This document shows, one piece after another, positions 4,184 through 7,377 of a stretch of 7,377 nucleotides of DNA. The stretch is from Candidatus Methylarchaceae archaeon HK01M. GTDB taxonomy: Archaea > Thermoproteota > Nitrososphaeria > Nitrososphaerales > JACAEJ01. Both the position numbers and the translations under genes were made by a program. The notes beneath the pieces are model-generated. The model ran no database searches. It was not told where the DNA came from and saw nothing but the letters and a program-made list of their open reading frames with translations. Within the stretch, counting starts at the first letter, position 1. Each line of letters opens with the position of its first letter. The DNA is taken from the NCBI GenBank assembly GCA_024256245.1, contig JAKLZD010000137.1:1-7377 (forward strand). Direction: 5' to 3'.

Positions 4184-6373
4184 TTACCTCTTCTCTCGTA
4201 GCTTTTCCATCCCTGACCTTGCAGATGATCTCCAACCCAGCATATTGCGAGAAAAACCGAATGCGGACAGAACAGTTTCAGCAGCATCTAAGACCATATC
4301 TCTATACTTCTCCTTATCATAATTGACCTTTGAACTGGCCAATTCATAGGCCAACACTCTACATAGGGGATTATGATGGCTAGCATTCAGAAAGATGAAG
4401 TCTATACATTCGCCTTTCTTCACCTTCTTCCCCCCGCTTACCAATTGAATAGCAGCTGAAACATGTGGCAATGCACTCTTATACTTCGCTATGGGCCTCC
4501 TCAGGATCTTAGAGACAACAAGATCTTCAATCGGTACTCCACCTGCCATCACTCTCTCGACAGTTTCCTTCACCAGTTGTAAAGCTCTCCCATAACCAAC
4601 TGTTCTAACTTCTTCTGCATTCCCGCAGTCGAGGAGAGCCTGGATCAACTTGATCTGAAATTCTTTAATTAACTTTGGAGTATCATGACGCCTAAGTTCT
4701 ATCCCCCTTGCAATGATCTTTCTATTATGAAGCATGCCGAAGTAGTGCTTCATCGCCTCCATCTTCATATAAGGGTCTGACTCCAAGGGAAGCAAAATTA
4801 GGAATTTGTAGTGATGGTCTAAAGAAATGGGCAGACCCATACAATCCTTTATCCTCATGGCTAGCTCTTCGTAATCTTCCTTCCTAGCTCCCTCCTTCTT
4901 TACGAAGACACTGTCAGTGTCTGCATAAATTAGTCCATACCCTAAACTCTGGACGAAGTCTTTGGTCTTTATCATGATCTCCCTAGATCTCCGATTTATC
5001 TCCTCAAAGGTCAAGACATTTCCAAACCTATTCCAGCAGCAGCCTGAAGTGCCGTAGAGGCATACAAGTATCAGTTTAAGGGCACTCTGGCGTTGCTCAC
5101 AATAATGCCATTCAACACTATCTTGAGGAAAAGACTTCTTCAACCTCTTGAAGTACAATCTTCTTTCCAAGGCCCTTTCGGTAATATAAGGCAGGATTGG
5201 GTCTTTCTTTCTAACAAGGCCCTCAGGCGTCACTGTCTCATAGCTTACTTTATAATGAACTATGATGTTAGGATACTCGCTCTCATAATCAAGCTCTGCA
5301 ACATTCTCATGAACCATGCCTATACGTGGAGGTATTATCATGCCACCCTTATCACGTTCGATGATCTCCTTGGCGGGTCTAATGTACTCAAAGTAACCTG
5401 TGTTCTTAGGTATTACGAAGCCCCTTCTCATCAACTCATAACAGTTCCTGCTATCGATGATCCTATTACTCGTCCATCTTGCGGCGATGCCAAGAGGCAA
5501 GTAGCTGAATCTCGACCTCTCGACCAGTCCAGCCATTCCACAGCTGTAAAGATCGTAGTCTGATGAGACCCTGCCCCTTATCCAGTAGGGCAAAGGCTTC
5601 CATAGAGTATCGAGTCTGACATCTTCTCTTCCTAATTGCAAATCTAGACCTAGAATCTTCGTTCGTTTGAAGATGTATGGAAAGGTAAATACATCACATT
5701 CTGGACATATGAGAAGGTCTGGATCGCTATTTCGAAGAAAAGAAGCAAAACCTTCTAGGACGAGGCGCTCTTCGCCTTTAAAGATCATTCCATCTTCTTG
5801 ATATCTTGCCTCGATCAAGCCTATCGGATCCAAGCTAGGATTGGGAGTAAGATCAGAACTCGATGGGTGGATATTGAAATAAAGTTCTGTAAAAGGTGGG
5901 GACGATATCTCTTCCTCATCATCTATCTTCTTGATTCCAATTAAAAAGTTGTTTTTGTTGAATTCAACATCTACCTTACTTGTAGGGGCTACACCCAGCT
6001 TTGTATAGATGTATTGTTGGACATGAAGTAGATCAATATTGAAAAGTTCCTCGACATATCCTGAGTCTTTGAGCTTATTTACTAGATACTTGTAGGTATC
6101 TACTCTGTCCAAGGTAATGTGAAGAAGCCTCTTTTTCCTCTTATCCTTGAGGTTTGTGTACCTATAGGCCCATTCAATATTTCTTATACTCGGCCCCTCT
6201 TGGAGAGAAGATATCAGTCGCTTTCCATGCTCTACAATCTTCGGTAGGATGTAGAAGCTTGGATGGTATCTGTCCCTTAGCTTGATGACTTGGCCATCAT
6301 CGATGCGAAGCCATATCACTGCTTCATCTTCTTCTACATATGCGTCGAGTATCCATCCGACTCTACTTTTCAA
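4184..6373 (-). CDS. polB: Family B DNA polymerase, PolB2/Dpo2-like, proofreading residues lost
   Basis: DNA-dependent DNA polymerase of 729 residues, somewhat short for archaeal PolB. The polymerase core is present: motif A DYESEYPNII (362-371, metal ligand Asp362, likely steric gate Tyr367), motif B region KLILVCLYGTSG (433-444), motif C YADTDS (483-488, Asp485 and Asp487) and the KxY-type KHYFGML (542-548) with RGIELRRHDTP (556-566). The usual Asn of motif B (KxxxNSxYG) reads as Val437. The 3'-5' exonuclease looks dead: the Exo I position reads LYFNIH (164-169) where active enzymes have FDIE, and Exo II reads CDVFTFPY (226-233) with Thr in place of the catalytic Asp. A segment with AARWTSNRIIDSRNCYEL (297-314) follows. 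The start is TTG at 6373, overlapping the RadA-like gene stop by 11 bases, so the two are co-translated. The non-proofreading design suggests translesion synthesis rather than bulk replication; the PolB2 assignment is an inference. Confidence 0.92.
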   Translation of the reverse strand: MKSRVGWILDAYVEEDEAVIWLRIDDGQVIKLRDRYHPSFYILPKIVEHGKRLISSLQEGPSIRNIEWAYRYTNLKDKRKKRLLHITLDRVDTYKYLVNKLKDSGYVEELFNIDLLHVQQYIYTKLGVAPTSKVDVEFNKNNFLIGIKKIDDEEEISSPPFTELYFNIHPSSSDLTPNPSLDPIGLIEARYQEDGMIFKGEERLVLEGFASFLRNSDPDLLICPECDVFTFPYIFKRTKILGLDLQLGREDVRLDTLWKPLPYWIRGRVSSDYDLYSCGMAGLVERSRFSYLPLGIAARWTSNRIIDSRNCYELMRRGFVIPKNTGYFEYIRPAKEIIERDKGGMIIPPRIGMVHENVAELDYESEYPNIIVHYKVSYETVTPEGLVRKKDPILPYITERALERRLYFKRLKKSFPQDSVEWHYCEQRQSALKLILVCLYGTSGCCWNRFGNVLTFEEINRRSREIMIKTKDFVQSLGYGLIYADTDSVFVKKEGARKEDYEELAMRIKDCMGLPISLDHHYKFLILLPLESDPYMKMEAMKHYFGMLHNRKIIARGIELRRHDTPKLIKEFQIKLIQALLDCGNAEEVRTVGYGRALQLVKETVERVMAGGVPIEDLVVSKILRRPIAKYKSALPHVSAAIQLVSGGKKVKKGECIDFIFLNASHHNPLCRVLAYELASSKVNYDKEKYRDMVLDAAETVLSAFGFSRNMLGWRSSARSGMEKLREKR

Positions 6374-7377
6374 TTTTCAAATCCTTCGCCTCGCCGACCT
6401 TCGACACGATCCTTGCCTCAAGATCTACAAGCCTTTCCTTCAACTCTTCAATAACCCTATCCTTCTCTTTGAGCCTCCGATTCAGTAATTCTATCAGCTT
6501 TCTGTTGTGAATATTTGCTGAAAGGTTCAATCCATCCAAGACCGTGGGTATATTAGAATTGCCCATGGCCGACTGTTCAGTATTCCAGGCCTCTTTGAGC
6601 AGAAAATCAAAGGCTTCTTTATGTCCTAGGTCTATCAAGCTACTTTGATAGAGGGTCTTCAGTTCATTTACGGTTTTTTCATAAAGCTGGCGAAACGAAG
6701 GAGTTATTCTACCCATCAGATCCATCCCTCCTTTAGAGACTAGTAGAACAATAGAATCGGGTGTCTTCTTGTAAGGGTGCTTGATGAGGGTAGCTTTAAT
6801 CGATGGAGTAGGTCCATCTTCAAAGGTCTTTACGTGAACGATGACGTTTGCCATATGACGAAAAAAAGAACCACCAACAGGTCTTGGAGTAAAACATCTT
6901 CCAGTAGGTGCAGCATTCGATGTCACGACAGTTGCTATCCCTCTTTTCGAAGCAACCTTCCAGACGTAGCCTACCACTTGCTTTAGAATCCGCCCTGTCT
7001 CTTCAGGCTTCTTCGAATCATGTAAGAACTGCGTTATATTGTGGATGGCCAATAATCGAATATCAGGGTCTTTCTTCACCTGTTCAGCGACTTGCTCTGA
7101 AACGACGAGCTGCCTCTGCTCGTTATAGGCCGTCACCACGTATACGTTGGTAAACATCATCTCAGGATCGATGCCCACACGTTTTGCCAACCCTCCAATC
7201 TCTGATGGATTTAGAATCGTTCTTCCTGTGTAATAGTTCGTATTGTTGAAGTAGATGCATCTTGCTTCAAAACCGCCTTTTTCCCTTGACAAGATAGAGT
7301 TAACTATGAGCCTATGGATGAGTGCATCAAGGATTTCTTGCTCTCCATAAAAGAGGTAGAATAAACCTTCTTCTATC
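6363..7377 (-). CDS. RadA/RecA-fold protein with degenerate ATPase site (partial, N-terminus beyond right edge)
   Basis: Paralogue of the archaeal recombinase RadA, probably without ATPase activity. The frame is open to the right edge, giving 337 visible residues. It lines up along the RecA core of RadA, but the nucleotide site is gone: the Walker A position reads GEQEILDA (visible 11-18) against GxxxxGKT, so Lys is Asp17 and Thr is Ala18; the DTEG segment reads NNTN (44-47); Walker B reads LLAIHN with His112 for the Asp. Later core features remain, including VVTSNAAP in place of VVITNQV and RPVGGSFFRHMANVIVHV in place of the RadA PxGGxxxAHxxxxR stretch. An extension of about 100 residues ends in a charged heptad coiled coil (visible about 291-323). 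The TTG at 7292 cannot be the start, because homologous residues lie upstream of it. The polymerase gene overlaps its end by 11 bases, suggesting an accessory or loading partner. Confidence 0.82.
   Translation of the reverse strand, partial: IEEGLFYLFYGEQEILDALIHRLIVNSILSREKGGFEARCIYFNNTNYYTGRTILNPSEIGGLAKRVGIDPEMMFTNVYVVTAYNEQRQLVVSEQVAEQVKKDPDIRLLAIHNITQFLHDSKKPEETGRILKQVVGYVWKVASKRGIATVVTSNAAPTGRCFTPRPVGGSFFRHMANVIVHVKTFEDGPTPSIKATLIKHPYKKTPDSIVLLVSKGGMDLMGRITPSFRQLYEKTVNELKTLYQSSLIDLGHKEAFDFLLKEAWNTEQSAMGNSNIPTVLDGLNLSANIHNRKLIELLNRRLKEKDRVIEELKERLVDLEARIVSKVGEAKDLKIEK

Noticed and set aside
4010..4322. Short plus-strand frames in the gap before the polymerase stop
   Set aside because: AT-rich, no ribosome-binding site, no recognisable domain, and one runs into the antisense of PolB.
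5093..5563. 156-codon plus-strand frame inside the polymerase gene
   Set aside because: It is antisense to the exonuclease and palm regions of PolB and shows no recognisable domain.
4184..6373. Intein in the polymerase
   Set aside because: Spacing between motifs A, B and C is normal and no splicing-junction residues or endonuclease block are present.
6282..7153. Plus-strand frames opposite the RadA-like gene
   Set aside because: These are shadows of the conserved minus-strand frame with low-complexity Ser/Arg-rich composition.
6363..7292. RadA-like gene starting at TTG 7292
   Set aside because: The same frame continues to the right edge, and its residues align with the RadA core upstream of Walker A, so this codon is an internal Leu.

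Overview
The window is archaeal chromosomal DNA, moderately AT-rich by eye and densely coding. Genes for Top6B, an aIF1A-type initiation factor, a Rio1-type kinase, a Dim2/Pno1-type KH protein, a RadA-like protein and a family B DNA polymerase together are diagnostic of Archaea. The gene order and heavy use of TTG start codons fit a TACK-type lineage (for example Bathyarchaeia or Nitrososphaeria relatives), but this placement is an inference. No tRNA, rRNA, CRISPR array or insertion sequence was recognised.

Layout: (1) 1-2903, minus strand, a tight cluster read in the order aIF1A - Rio1 - KH protein - Top6B. Top6B runs off the left edge. The first three products act on the small ribosomal subunit (start-site selection and late 16S/30S maturation); Top6B is the ATPase subunit of topoisomerase VI. 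(2) 2904-3077, a divergent promoter region. (3) 3078-3500, plus strand, a small protein with an N-terminal zinc ribbon and about four membrane segments, function unknown. (4) 3501-3788, a noncoding convergent region with terminator-like T tracts and a GC hairpin. (5) 3789-3998, minus strand, a stand-alone Mop/TOBE molybdate-binding domain. (6) 3999-4183, a promoter and terminator region with a perfect 14-bp palindrome. (7) 4184-7377, minus strand, a two-gene unit: a RadA/RecA-fold protein (cut by the right edge) followed, with an 11-nt overlap, by a family B DNA polymerase.

The most interesting unit is the last. The RadA-like protein keeps the RecA-core layout but has lost the Walker A lysine and threonine, the Walker B aspartate and the catalytic glutamate, and it carries a C-terminal coiled coil. 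The overlapping polymerase keeps its polymerase metal ligands (DxxSxYP and DTDS) but has lost the proofreading exonuclease residues. A dead recombinase-fold protein coupled to a non-proofreading polymerase resembles, by analogy, the bacterial ImuA/ImuB/DnaE2 mutasome, and suggests an archaeal damage-tolerance (translesion) module of the PolB2/Dpo2 type.

Several starts are placed here from ribosome-binding-site position and family N-termini rather than from the longest reading frame: KH protein at 1757, Rio1 at 2533 and Mop at 3998. The RadA-like frame is open to the right edge, so the TTG at 7292 is internal.
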